From positions 1 through 10,000 of the forward strand of contig JAIWNK010000131.1 of the NCBI GenBank assembly GCA_020216845.1: a stretch of 10,000 nt of DNA, given 5' to 3'. Below, piece by piece: positions 1 to 7,510 of the stretch; the stretch's first letter is position 1, and the number at the start of each line of letters is the position of its first letter. Origin of the DNA: Anaerolinea sp. GTDB lineage: Bacteria > Chloroflexota > Anaerolineae > Anaerolineales > Anaerolineaceae. Position numbers and translations under genes: made by a program. The notes below the pieces were generated by a model. That model was not told where the DNA came from. It searched no databases and saw nothing but the letters and a program-made list of their open reading frames with translations.

Positions 1-1850
1 AAATGCACCAGGTCTCCGGCCTCCAACAACGCCCCTTGCCTGGAAACCGGAGCATAGTTCACCCAAGTGCCAGCAATCGAACCCGCATCGGATAGCAGGT
101 AGCTGCCATCTGCGTTGTGCTGCAAGCGAGCATGCAAGGGATGAATGGAAGGCGCATTCAACACCACCATCGCCAGTTTGGGATCGCTGCCAAAAGTCAG
201 CTCCTGCCGCGTGATGGCAAGGTCCGCTGGCAAAACCGGGTCGGCACTGCTTGCCACGTTGGGCAAATCCTCTTGCGGTTGACGCAGCAAGCGAGCGTGT
301 GCGGTTGGCCGTGCCACCCCCGCCCAACGAGAGGGCTCAGTCGGCGGCGAAATGGAGCGCGTGCGGCGCGATGCATCTTGCCGGATGGGCACCGGCTGTG
401 TCAACGGGTCTTGCAGGCTGCGGCGTGAAGGGAGCGGTCGGCGCACTCGCCCGACCAACAAAACCGCCCCCAGCAAAACCAGCCCGGCCAAAGCAATCAT
501 GGCATAGCGGGTAACGGGCGAATAAATCACCGCCTGCCAAAACGGCAGGCGCGGCGCCTCAGGGACAACAAGTTCAATCAAAAATGGCTGACTGCGCCCA
601 CTGAGGCCCAATTCATCCACCACCTCAACCTGAACCGCAAGGCTACGCGAGGTGTTTTCGGTCTCGGGCAAATCCCAGCGGAAGGCATCAAACGGCTCGG
701 TCAGATTCTCAGCCACGACCTGCCCATCCACCATCAGGCGCGAGGCCTGCAAACGGCGTGGATGACCATCGGGGAATTCAATGGCCACCTGAAAGGGCTG
801 CGCCAAAGCCTGCAAAACAGCTGCCTGTCGTCCGGCGGGCGGCTGCCAGGTGCGCTCAATGCGCGCCGGCGGCGAAAGCAAGAAAGGATTGGGTGCGGCA
901 ACTTCGAGCACAAACCGCAGCGGGGATAGGCTCACCGCTTGCTGATCAATCTGTGCGGTCAGGCTCAGCTCATGCTCACCGCTGCGATTCAAGGAAGAGC
1001 GATATGCCAGGCGATACGAAGTGCGGAGCGGCGCAAAATACGTCTCTGGGTCGGGTAGGGGCTCTTTGCCGGTGAAAAGCAAGAACTGCCCGCCGGTCTG
1101 CACAGTGGCTGCGACCAAGGCATCATATGCGGTTGGGTCAAGATCGCGCGCCCCCGCCGACCCGACCAACCAAATGAAGAGCGCCGCGCCCTGCTGACGC
1201 GCCCGTTCGCTCAGGTTGGGCAACGCCTTCAACGTGGCCGCATCGGGCAAAACGGTGACATACAAAATGGCACGGCGTATGGCCGGGTCAGGATTGGGCA
1301 CGGTCACCAGGTCAAGTGCCCACGCCAGGCTCGTCTGACTGGGCTGAACCGTAGCAACATTGGGCCGATAGGCTTGAATCGCCTCCGCCCACTGCGCCGT
1401 CTCCTTTGAGCGCATCAGCTCCTGTCGCTCGTTCGTCACCACGCTCAAATCATCGCGTCCAGTCGAGGAACGCGCCGCCGCCCAATTGCCAAGGGTCTGC
1501 TGCACCAGGTCAAAGCGAGTTACATCCCCCACCCGGTTGGACATGGCCGGGCCAACGTTATAAGCCAAGACAACTTGCAAGCCCGGCTGAAACGCCTCAA
1601 ATTGTTGCAAAGTCTGCGGCAGGCCATCTTCCATGAGCGTGACGCGTTGCACCGGCAGACCCTGCCAATCGGCGCCACCGACCAGCGGCGGGCGCAACAC
1701 CACCTGCACCAACGGGAACTGCCGCAGGTCAAGTGCCACCAGGCTGGCTTGTTCGGGCGCGGGGGACTGGGCAAACACCGGGCGCGGCAATAGCCCCAAG
1801 AGAAGCAAAAGCACACCTAGCAACCGTAGCCAACCAACAACCGTTCTCAT
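1..1850 (-). CDS. VWA-like / FHA-domain membrane protein (C-terminus beyond the window)
   Basis: About 616 residues are visible, with no stop before the left edge. The ATG at 1850 is the only reasonable start: an in-frame TGA lies a few codons upstream, and GAGGTG sits 11 nt before the ATG. Residues 1-27 form a signal peptide (hydrophobic Leu run, cleavage predicted after VFA). Residues about 90-280 have the order of a von Willebrand A domain, but the metal site reads N98-V-G100-P-A102 where DxSxS is expected, so metal binding is doubtful. A beta-rich region follows, then one membrane helix near 445-466, a basic linker, and an FHA domain from about 546 (G554-S-D, H570-P-L-H573, G594-T-W-V-N598). 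FHA domains bind phosphothreonine; here it should face the cytoplasm. Inferred role: linking an external sensing or adhesion module to Ser/Thr kinase signalling. Partner unknown. The gene lies 90 bp downstream of guaA, with a terminator-like hairpin between them. Confidence 0.85.
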   Translation of the reverse strand, partial: MRTVVGWLRLLGVLLLLLGLLPRPVFAQSPAPEQASLVALDLRQFPLVQVVLRPPLVGGADWQGLPVQRVTLMEDGLPQTLQQFEAFQPGLQVVLAYNVGPAMSNRVGDVTRFDLVQQTLGNWAAARSSTGRDDLSVVTNERQELMRSKETAQWAEAIQAYRPNVATVQPSQTSLAWALDLVTVPNPDPAIRRAILYVTVLPDAATLKALPNLSERARQQGAALFIWLVGSAGARDLDPTAYDALVAATVQTGGQFLLFTGKEPLPDPETYFAPLRTSYRLAYRSSLNRSGEHELSLTAQIDQQAVSLSPLRFVLEVAAPNPFLLSPPARIERTWQPPAGRQAAVLQALAQPFQVAIEFPDGHPRRLQASRLMVDGQVVAENLTEPFDAFRWDLPETENTSRSLAVQVEVVDELGLSGRSQPFLIELVVPEAPRLPFWQAVIYSPVTRYAMIALAGLVLLGAVLLVGRVRRPLPSRRSLQDPLTQPVPIRQDASRRTRSISPPTEPSRWAGVARPTAHARLLRQPQEDLPNVASSADPVLPADLAITRQELTFGSDPKLAMVVLNAPSIHPLHARLQHNADGSYLLSDAGSIAGTWVNYAPVSRQGALLEAGDLVH

Positions 1851-1872
1851 CGAGACGTGAACACCTCACGAA

Positions 1873-1914
1873 CCTGTCAGAGTAAAAAGCTGCGCACTTG
1901 CAGAGCCGGACAGG
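1873..1914 (-). terminator. Candidate intrinsic terminator after guaA, nested in a second inverted repeat
   Basis: Read on the minus strand, an imperfect hairpin (arms 1889-1895 and 1900-1906, one mismatch and one G-U pair, AAGT loop) is followed directly by five T (1884-1888). A perfect outer 6-bp repeat, CCTGTC/GACAGG (1909-1914 with 1873-1878), encloses it. The placement between guaA and the FHA-protein gene fits termination or attenuation. The stem is weak, so read-through is likely. Confidence 0.4.
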
Positions 1915-1940
1915 AATTGACCTGCACAATCATCCATCGC

Positions 1941-3500
1941 TCACTCCCATTCAATCGTAGCCGGGGGCTTGCTGGTCAGGTCATAGACGACGCGGTTAAC
2001 GCCCTTGACCTCGTTGACGATCCGGCTGGAAATGCGCGCCAACAAGTCATGCGGCAGGCGCGCCCAATCAGCGGTCATGAAATCCTCGGTTGTCACAGCG
2101 CGTAGTGCCACTGTCTCTTGATAGGTGCGCACATCGCCCATAACGCCCACGGATTGCACCGGCAGTAAAGCTGCGAAGGCCTGGGCAATGCTGCCCGGCT
2201 CATCCGTCATGCGCCGACCCAACAAGCCGGCAGCTTGCAATTCGCTGGTGAAAATGGCATCGGCCGCGCGCAGCCGCGCCAGGCGCTCCGCCGTCACTTC
2301 GCCCAGGCAGCGCACGGCCAGCCCAGGCCCCGGGAAAGGCTGCCGCCAAACCAACTCAGACGGCAGGCCCAGCGCCTCGCCCACGGCGCGCACCTCATCC
2401 TTGAACAGGTAGCGCAGCGGCTCAATCAGCTCAAAGCTCAAATCGCTTGGCAACCCGCCGACATTGTGATGCGTCTTGATGCGATGCGCCTTGTTGCGGT
2501 CCGGCGCGCTCGATTCGACCACATCGGGGTAAATTGTACCTTGCACCAGGAAAGGAATCTCGCCCAAACGGCGCGCCTCCGCTTCAAACAAGCGGATGAA
2601 GGTCTCCCCAATGATTTTACGTTTGCTTTCGGGCTCGGTCACGCCGCGCAAAGCACTAAGGAAACGTTCTTCGCCTTCAACCGTGATCAGATTCAACCCC
2701 AGGCCGCGACCAAAGGCATCTTCCACCTGCTCACGCTCGCCGTGACGCAACAAGCCATTATCCACAAACACGGCCGTCAACTGATCGCCAATGGCGCGAT
2801 GCACCAGGGCGGTTGCCACGCTCGAATCAACCCCACCGCTGACGGCAGAAAGCACACGCTGCCGCCCGACGCGGGCCCGAATGCGTTCAACCGCCTGACG
2901 GACGATCGAGTCGGGCGTCCAGGTGGGCGGTGCGCCGCAGATTTTGAGCACGAACTTGCGCAGCATGGCCCGTCCGCCGGGGGTGTGATGCACCTCCGGA
3001 TGAAACTGCACGCCATACAACTGTCGGCTCAGGTCTCCCATGGCGGCAAAGGGGCTGTTGGCGCTGATGGCGAGCACCTCAAACCCTTCCGGCAGCTGCT
3101 CAATCCGGTCACCGTGCGACATCCATACCGGATAGCTGCCATCCGGCAAAAGCGGGTTGGAATGCACCGTGCGCACATCCGCCAGGCCATATTCGCGCGC
3201 CTGCGCTGCGCCCACCTGTCCACCGAGCGCATGGGTTAGCGCCTGCATTCCATAGCAAATGCCCAACACCGGCAGCCCAGAGCGCAACACATAGTCAGGG
3301 ATGGTTGGGGCGTTGGGCTCATAGACCGAAGAGGGGCCACCCGACAGAATGTAGCCGCAGGGCTCAATCGCCTGCACCACCTCGGCCGGGGCATCCCACG
3401 GAAAGAGCTCGCAATAGACCTGCGCCTCGCGCACACGGCGAGCGATCAATTGCGAATATTGCGAACCAAAGTCAAGGATGGCAATTGCGCTTGGGGTCAT
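1941..3500 (-). CDS. guaA: GMP synthase (glutamine-hydrolysing)
   Basis: Converts XMP to GMP in the cytoplasm using ATP and glutamine, the last step of guanine nucleotide synthesis. The 519-residue length is normal for single-chain bacterial GuaA. The N-terminal class I glutamine amidotransferase has an intact triad: C82 in GICYGMQ, with H167 and E169 in QFHPEV. The ATP pyrophosphatase domain has the P-loop SGGVDSS at 221-227. The C-terminal dimerisation domain ends in the family-typical KPPATIEWE. The ATG at 3500 overlaps the stop of xpt as ATGA, which implies translational coupling; no strong independent ribosome site is visible. Xpt makes the XMP that this enzyme uses, so the pair forms a salvage module. 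No upstream purine riboswitch is apparent. Confidence 0.98.
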   Translation of the reverse strand: MTPSAIAILDFGSQYSQLIARRVREAQVYCELFPWDAPAEVVQAIEPCGYILSGGPSSVYEPNAPTIPDYVLRSGLPVLGICYGMQALTHALGGQVGAAQAREYGLADVRTVHSNPLLPDGSYPVWMSHGDRIEQLPEGFEVLAISANSPFAAMGDLSRQLYGVQFHPEVHHTPGGRAMLRKFVLKICGAPPTWTPDSIVRQAVERIRARVGRQRVLSAVSGGVDSSVATALVHRAIGDQLTAVFVDNGLLRHGEREQVEDAFGRGLGLNLITVEGEERFLSALRGVTEPESKRKIIGETFIRLFEAEARRLGEIPFLVQGTIYPDVVESSAPDRNKAHRIKTHHNVGGLPSDLSFELIEPLRYLFKDEVRAVGEALGLPSELVWRQPFPGPGLAVRCLGEVTAERLARLRAADAIFTSELQAAGLLGRRMTDEPGSIAQAFAALLPVQSVGVMGDVRTYQETVALRAVTTEDFMTADWARLPHDLLARISSRIVNEVKGVNRVVYDLTSKPPATIEWE

Positions 3501-4075
3501 TGTGGCTCACAGAAGCAAATCTGCCCGCCATCAAGCGAGGCGATGCAGACCAGCGAAACAATCGGAATGTTGAGATAGGACAGGTGATTGCGCCCGCCCT
3601 CAAAGATTTTTTCGATCAGCGTGCCGATGCCCACCAGGCTGGCCCCGGCTGCCTGCGTCAGGCGCACCAGCCCCTGAATGGTTGCGCCGGTTGCCAAAAA
3701 GTCATCAATGATCAACACCCGCTCGCCCTTTGGCAAAAACTCCGGCGAGACAATCAGCTCGACCATGCGGCCCTTGGTGTGCGAAGGCGCGACCGTTAGA
3801 TAAACCTGATCGGGCATGGTAATCGGCTTGGTCTTGCGCGCATAGACAACCGGCAAGCCCATGTGCCGGGCGGCAGCAAGCGCCGGGGCAATGCCGGAAA
3901 TCTCCGCCGTCAGAATGCGGGTTGCCCCACAACCGGCAAAAGCCTGGGCAAACGCTGCCCCGCATTCATCCATCAACACCGGGTCTACCTGATGGTTGAT
4001 GAAGCCATCCACTTTGAGGATGCCGTTGCCGAGGTTCCGTCCCTCGCGCAAGATTCGATCTTTGAGTGCCTGCAT
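3497..4075 (-). CDS. xpt: Xanthine phosphoribosyltransferase
   Basis: Cytoplasmic purine salvage enzyme: xanthine plus PRPP gives XMP and pyrophosphate. From the preferred start it has 192 residues, close to the Bacillus Xpt length, and the N-terminus (MQALKDRI...[13 protein letters not shown]) follows the Xpt pattern. The PRPP-binding loop is [13 protein letters not shown] at about 120-132, with the acidic pair D124-D125. An in-frame ATG lies at 4084, but the strong AGGAGA (4085-4090) abuts it; the same site is 9 nt from the ATG at 4075, so the later start is chosen. The reading frame ends within the guaA start codon. It begins 37 nt after the preceding membrane-protein gene, so the three genes are probably co-transcribed. 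XPRT is preferred over adenine phosphoribosyltransferase because of these N-terminal motifs. Confidence 0.95.
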   Translation of the reverse strand: MQALKDRILREGRNLGNGILKVDGFINHQVDPVLMDECGAAFAQAFAGCGATRILTAEISGIAPALAAARHMGLPVVYARKTKPITMPDQVYLTVAPSHTKGRMVELIVSPEFLPKGERVLIIDDFLATGATIQGLVRLTQAAGASLVGIGTLIEKIFEGGRNHLSYLNIPIVSLVCIASLDGGQICFCEPQ

Positions 4076-4084
4076 AGAAACCAT

Positions 4085-4090
4085 TCTCCT
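4085..4090 (-). promoter_or_regulatory. Ribosome binding site that decides the xpt start
   Basis: AGGAGA on the minus strand directly touches the upstream ATG (4084) and lies 9 nt before the ATG at 4075. The spacing favours initiation at 4075. Confidence 0.7.
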
Positions 4091-4112
4091 GGAGAGAAAA
4101 AGATAACGAAGA

Positions 4113-4742
4113 TTATTGCTGCGGCGGCAAAGGCGGTTCCGCTGTATTTGCCTGCGAAGCAGGCGCAGCAGGTGGTTGAGGGGTCACTTCCGTCGGGGGG
4201 ATCGGCATGTTTGTCTGCGCAGGAGCAGCAGGGGAGCGATCGTCTGCAGAGGGGGTGCCTTGTTGCGGCAAGCGATAGCCGTAATAATAAGCCGCTCCGA
4301 GGCCAACCAACCCAACGAACATCTCATCCACCGGGCCAGGCAAAAAGCCACCAATCAACGCATACAGGCTGGCTGCCAGCATGGGGATGATGACCCAACG
4401 TGGCGTTTCGGGCTGCTTGCGCATCCACAGTGTAAAGCTGAGCAGCACCCCGGCAGTGAAAACCGCCGCATCATCCAACGCAGACGGGATGAAATCGGGC
4501 AACATGGTATAAAACAGCCCCAACACCGCCGGGGCAAACACCGTCCACCACGAGGGCACCCGCACCGTCGCCAGCAAAACACCAGAGACAAGGAAGAGCA
4601 CCACGAAGGTAATCAGCCCGGCAATGGCACCGGTGCGAAAATTCCAACCCAGCCAGCCAATTGCCAGGGCAACAAGCGGCAGAATAAGCGTTGCGCCAGC
4701 GAAGAAAGCCGAAAGGCACGTGCGCGAACGGTCAGAAATCAT
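4113..4742 (-). CDS. Polytopic membrane protein with DUF1232/YkvA-like motif and Pro/Ala-rich tail
   Basis: No named gene is recognised. The 209-residue protein has about six hydrophobic segments (roughly residues 11-33, 37-60, 67-81, 92-107, 116-134 and 139-155), then a polar, Pro/Ala/Gln-rich tail from about 158 to the end. Segment 3 runs into L81-P-D-F-I-P86 followed by D90-D91, which resembles the PDFIP...DD signature of DUF1232 (YkvA-like) proteins. A weaker echo, L134-P-G-P-V-D-E140, occurs near the fifth segment. GGAGG lies 7 nt before the ATG and an extended -10 promoter lies just upstream, so the start is well supported. The gene sits first in a likely unit with xpt and guaA, but nothing in the sequence ties it to purine transport. 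The function is unknown and the DUF1232 relation is tentative. Confidence 0.8.
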   Translation of the reverse strand: MISDRSRTCLSAFFAGATLILPLVALAIGWLGWNFRTGAIAGLITFVVLFLVSGVLLATVRVPSWWTVFAPAVLGLFYTMLPDFIPSALDDAAVFTAGVLLSFTLWMRKQPETPRWVIIPMLAASLYALIGGFLPGPVDEMFVGLVGLGAAYYYGYRLPQQGTPSADDRSPAAPAQTNMPIPPTEVTPQPPAAPASQANTAEPPLPPQQ

Positions 4743-4771
4743 GCCAACACCTCCGCGAGCAGTCTTTCACA

Positions 4772-4780
4772 ATTGTAGCA
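4772..4780 (-). promoter_or_regulatory. Extended -10 promoter for the membrane protein-xpt-guaA unit
   Basis: The minus strand reads TGCTACAAT, an extended -10 element (TGn plus TACAAT), about 30 nt before the ATG at 4742. The best -35-like hexamer 16 bp upstream (TTCTGC) is poor, as is common for extended -10 promoters. It would give a short leader containing the GGAGG ribosome site. Confidence 0.45.
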
Positions 4781-4835
4781 TAGAACGCGCACAGCAGAAC
4801 AAGAATCAGCCATCAGCAGCTATAGACCTGTTCAA

Positions 4836-4856
4836 AGGCAAGAGCAGGTCTTGCCT
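4836..4856 (-). terminator. Hairpin terminator after the lectin-like lipoprotein gene
   Basis: A perfect 8-bp inverted repeat (AGGCAAGA/TCTTGCCT, arms 4849-4856 and 4836-4843) with a 5-nt loop lies 5 nt beyond the stop at 4862. Only a short T run (TTTGAAC) follows, so it is a modest intrinsic terminator or a 3' stabilising hairpin. Confidence 0.5.
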
Positions 4857-4861
4857 GCCTT

Positions 4862-5290
4862 TCAGCGGATGCGCACGAGCACGATCAGCGACCCGGAATC
4901 ATCTTGCTGACAGGAATCGTTAATGCGCAAATAGAGCGTGCCGCCTTCAGCAATCTTTTGCTCAAAGCTGTTGCCGACCAAGAAGGGAGCTCCATGGCGG
5001 CCAACCCGACCAATCAGTGCGGCGTGCGAAGCCCCCGGCAGGATGTTGCAAACCTTCGGATCGCCGCCAGCGCCCAGGCCATCATAGGAGCTGCCCGGCC
5101 AGGGCGACCACGTGCCGGATTGATAATCAATCTGCAGCAGGCGGCCATTTGGCACCACATAGCCGGTGTTGATCCAATCTTCTTCTGCCCAAACCTCAAT
5201 CAGGCGCGGCTCCTCCTTTGGCTCACAGGCCAGGGTCGTCAAAATCAACATAGCAATCGCCAACAACCAGCGTTTGGATTTCATTTTCAT
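4862..5290 (-). CDS. Small lipoprotein with LecA (PA-IL)-like lectin domain
   Basis: A 142-residue secreted protein. The start at 5290 is chosen over an in-frame ATG at 5338 because AAGGAAAGG lies just before it and it places KMKSKRW plus a hydrophobic stretch at the N-terminus, as in a signal peptide. TTLAC at 18-22 is a lipobox, though Thr at -3 is not ideal, so C22 is the probable lipidated residue. The mature part resembles LecA of Pseudomonas: an early strand (LLQIDYQSGTWSPWPG), a central GA...ALIGRVG segment, a GNSF...GGTLYLRIND segment, and a closing DDSGSLIV. LecA binds calcium and galactose through an ND...NNSGS loop; here it reads N124-D125...D130-D131-S-G-S and is one residue shorter. 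C81 and C127 may pair. Inferred role: binding sugars outside the cell. This rests on motif comparison by eye. It follows the GT-C gene after an 86-bp gap. Confidence 0.75.
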   Translation of the reverse strand: MKMKSKRWLLAIAMLILTTLACEPKEEPRLIEVWAEEDWINTGYVVPNGRLLQIDYQSGTWSPWPGSSYDGLGAGGDPKVCNILPGASHAALIGRVGRHGAPFLVGNSFEQKIAEGGTLYLRINDSCQQDDSGSLIVLVRIR

Positions 5291-5376
5291 TACCTTTCCT
5301 TTCGAATTTCTCGCCAGTCCAATAATTTCAATGAACACTTTTCAATTTCTATTGAAGCATTTGCTTTCCGCTCAAC
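5291..5376 (-). promoter_or_regulatory. AT-rich spacer with weak promoter-like elements and an inverted repeat
   Basis: Between the GT-C gene and the lipoprotein gene the minus strand holds TTGAGC (5370-5375), an 18-bp spacer and TAGAAA (5346-5351): a poor promoter candidate. Overlapping it is a perfect inverted repeat TTCAAT-AGAA-ATTGAA (5341-5356) that could be an operator or a weak hairpin. It lacks the G/C stem and T run of a terminator. Confidence 0.2.
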
Positions 5377-7422
5377 CTAGTTACCGCTGCACTGAGCATA
5401 CAACGCCGGGGAAACCCAGATATTGGGCTCAACCGGAACGTACTCCTTTTGCAAAACAGCCAAAAAGTCACTTAAGTATTCTTTTGTTGGATATCCCCAG
5501 ATGGAGGAATCATCCCGCAAATAAACAACGACATAGGGTTCGGCTTGAATCGCTGTGATCAACTCCTGCTGCCCCACTTCGGCAACCCAAGGCGTCATAA
5601 ACATATATTTTGAGGCGGGTTGACGATCCAAAAAGAAATACGCCCATGGGTTAAGCGGATATACCAAATACTTTGTATTTGAATTGCCGCATTCCCATCG
5701 CCTTAAATTTTGGGCATAGGCTATCGAATCAGAAAAAGCAACTTCGAAATAAATCGTTTGACGACGCTCAATCAGATAAGCATAAACATTGATGCATAGT
5801 GTCACAATAACGATGATCCAAACGAAACGAACTGCCAGTTGATAGATTGCAGTGCTGATAGCGAACGTTTTGGGAGAATGATGGGGCCACAAATCGCCCC
5901 CTTCGCTTACCAATATTGCCATCATTAACAATGAAAAAATAACAAAAGGAGCGCTGTGAAATCCAATGCCATTGGTTGCGGCAGCAATGGCATATATCGT
6001 CAGGGCCTGGATTGGTTTCTTCGCCAGAAGCAACCGGATTACCATGAAAATAACACTTAGACGAAATGCAATTCCTCCCATGATCCAGTAATCCATATTC
6101 CAATTGCCTGCTGATAGTTGATCCAAAACATTCCAAAGCTTAAAAACCCCATTTTTAATGAAAACAATGATATCCAAGCCATGCAACATCTGATTCCAAA
6201 TAACAGGTAGTTGATTTACAGTTCTGCCGCTATATTTGCTATAAATTTCCGCGTTGAATATAATGGTATCATCAAACGCTGCAGCCAGGGAATGATTGAA
6301 TAGCATGGGAATTACAAATAGCAACAGCACTCCCAATCCAGCGGCAGCAGTAACTGTCAGATCCATAACAGCCTGCCGCCTTGAGATGGCTTTCTGACTA
6401 AATAGAATTACCAAAAAGCAAATCCCCAACATGGCAACAGGCCAGGCCATCATCATATCTGACAGCACCGAAAGCATCAGCATGAGGCCCAGCCAGGCAA
6501 AGTATAACCAACTGCGAAGCTCTCTTTCATCCAAATAAAGAATCATGGCTGTGCCCGACACCAGGAAAATTCCGGCAAATGGATGGTAATTCAATAAATT
6601 CGCCAGGTAGAAACAGCTTGTGCCAGCCCAGGTAACCGCCAAAACGCCAAAGACCAGATAGCGCTTTGTGAAGTGCGCTGTGACAGAGAAGACAATCACC
6701 CACAAGATGACCAGGGAGAAGCGAACGATGCCTATATTAGCGCCAAAAATGCGGATGACGCCAGCAATCCAGTAATAGGGCAAAGGCGGATGATGTGAGA
6801 AAATATCTCTGTATAGAATCCATCCTTGCGCCACAAGTTTGCCAACAGCAAAATGATCCGCCTCATCCACAAATCCACCGTAATACCTTAAAAGAAAACC
6901 GACTCCCCCTGCAATGACAATTAGGCTGTAACCAATCAGCGGTTGATATTTTCGATCATTCTTGCTCCATTGATCCTGCGATTTTTTATAGGATTCAGGC
7001 AAACTGATGAGGGAAAGCCAACTTTCCAATCCCGTCAAGGCCCCAAACATCAGAACAAACCAGATTTTTGCAAAATAAATGGGATACAGGCTTTGTAACA
7101 CAATAAAGCCGAACCACAACAAAACGCCATAGATAGCAACCCCTGCCAAGTACCCAATATAGTGTTGGTTTATCTCATAGTCAATTTTTTGCAATAAAGC
7201 AGCCGACTTTCGCATGCTGGCAAACAACAGCAGGCCAAAAACACTCAGCGCCAGGCAAATAGCTAAAAAGATGATCAATCTTTCCTGAGACAAGCCCAGA
7301 AAAACCGCTTCCGCTGACCTGTCTTGCAAGATCATGAGCAAAGCTATGCCCCACTGGATTAGATTGGCTATGCTCAATAGACGCAATCGGTGTTTCAACT
7401 GCAATATGGCATTAGAAGACAA
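5377..7422 (-). CDS. GT-C fold (glycosyltransferase family 39-like) integral membrane protein
   Basis: A 681-residue protein with many hydrophobic helices. The first three segments (to about residue 130) lie before a charged linker (about 144-160); a helix then leads into the first large extracytoplasmic loop, which holds D186-E187 and, after LYRD, H210-H-P-P213. An acidic pair followed by an HPP motif is typical of GT-C/PMT-type enzymes that move a sugar from a polyprenyl-phosphate donor to lipid or protein on the outer face of the membrane. Further helices follow to about 545, then a soluble C-terminal part. Donor and acceptor cannot be told. The start is TTG at 7422: an in-frame TAA lies five codons upstream and the next ATG (residue 30) would remove most of the first helix. 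A purine-rich GAGAGAGAAA precedes it. Base composition is clearly more AT-rich than in the neighbours, hinting at transfer. A plausible promoter lies in the 79-bp gap after treS. Confidence 0.85.
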   Translation of the reverse strand: MSSNAILQLKHRLRLLSIANLIQWGIALLMILQDRSAEAVFLGLSQERLIIFLAICLALSVFGLLLFASMRKSAALLQKIDYEINQHYIGYLAGVAIYGVLLWFGFIVLQSLYPIYFAKIWFVLMFGALTGLESWLSLISLPESYKKSQDQWSKNDRKYQPLIGYSLIVIAGGVGFLLRYYGGFVDEADHFAVGKLVAQGWILYRDIFSHHPPLPYYWIAGVIRIFGANIGIVRFSLVILWVIVFSVTAHFTKRYLVFGVLAVTWAGTSCFYLANLLNYHPFAGIFLVSGTAMILYLDERELRSWLYFAWLGLMLMLSVLSDMMMAWPVAMLGICFLVILFSQKAISRRQAVMDLTVTAAAGLGVLLLFVIPMLFNHSLAAAFDDTIIFNAEIYSKYSGRTVNQLPVIWNQMLHGLDIIVFIKNGVFKLWNVLDQLSAGNWNMDYWIMGGIAFRLSVIFMVIRLLLAKKPIQALTIYAIAAATNGIGFHSAPFVIFSLLMMAILVSEGGDLWPHHSPKTFAISTAIYQLAVRFVWIIVIVTLCINVYAYLIERRQTIYFEVAFSDSIAYAQNLRRWECGNSNTKYLVYPLNPWAYFFLDRQPASKYMFMTPWVAEVGQQELITAIQAEPYVVVYLRDDSSIWGYPTKEYLSDFLAVLQKEYVPVEPNIWVSPALYAQCSGN

Positions 7423-7440
7423 TATTTCTCTCTCTTAGCG

Positions 7441-7469
7441 TTTATTTTTGAATTCGAACTGTGCGTCAA
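7441..7469 (-). promoter_or_regulatory. Sigma-70-type promoter for the GT-C gene
   Basis: The minus strand has TTGACG (-35, 7464-7469), a 17-bp spacer, and AATAAA (-10, 7441-7446), about 20 bp before the TTG start at 7422. The -35 matches five of six consensus bases and the -10 four of six. A second TTGACG lies just after the treS stop. This suggests transcription separate from treS, with a very short leader. Confidence 0.4.
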
Positions 7470-7487
7470 TTGTGTGCTTGTCCAGAG

Positions 7488-7510
7488 CGTCTTCGCGTCA
7501 ACTAAAGACG
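7488..7510 (-). other. Inverted repeat across the end of treS
   Basis: CGTCTT and AAGACG (7505-7510 and 7488-7493) form a perfect 6-bp inverted repeat with an 11-nt loop that includes the treS stop codon. No T tract follows, so it is not a convincing terminator; it may be chance or a 3'-end hairpin. Confidence 0.2.

Noticed and set aside
2235..3239. Plus-strand open frame of 334 codons
   Set aside because: It is antisense to guaA, which has all catalytic motifs. The frame has no recognisable domain and is explained by GC-rich codon structure on the opposite strand.
4076..4112. Possible purine riboswitch before xpt
   Set aside because: Only 37 nt separate the upstream stop from the xpt start, too short for a purine aptamer plus expression platform.
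4116..4778. Plus-strand open frame rich in Arg and Gln
   Set aside because: It mirrors the membrane-protein gene; the composition is that of an antisense shadow of hydrophobic codons.
5291..5338. Upstream ATG (5338) for the lipoprotein gene
   Set aside because: It would add 16 residues before the signal peptide, and the good ribosome site lies just before 5290.
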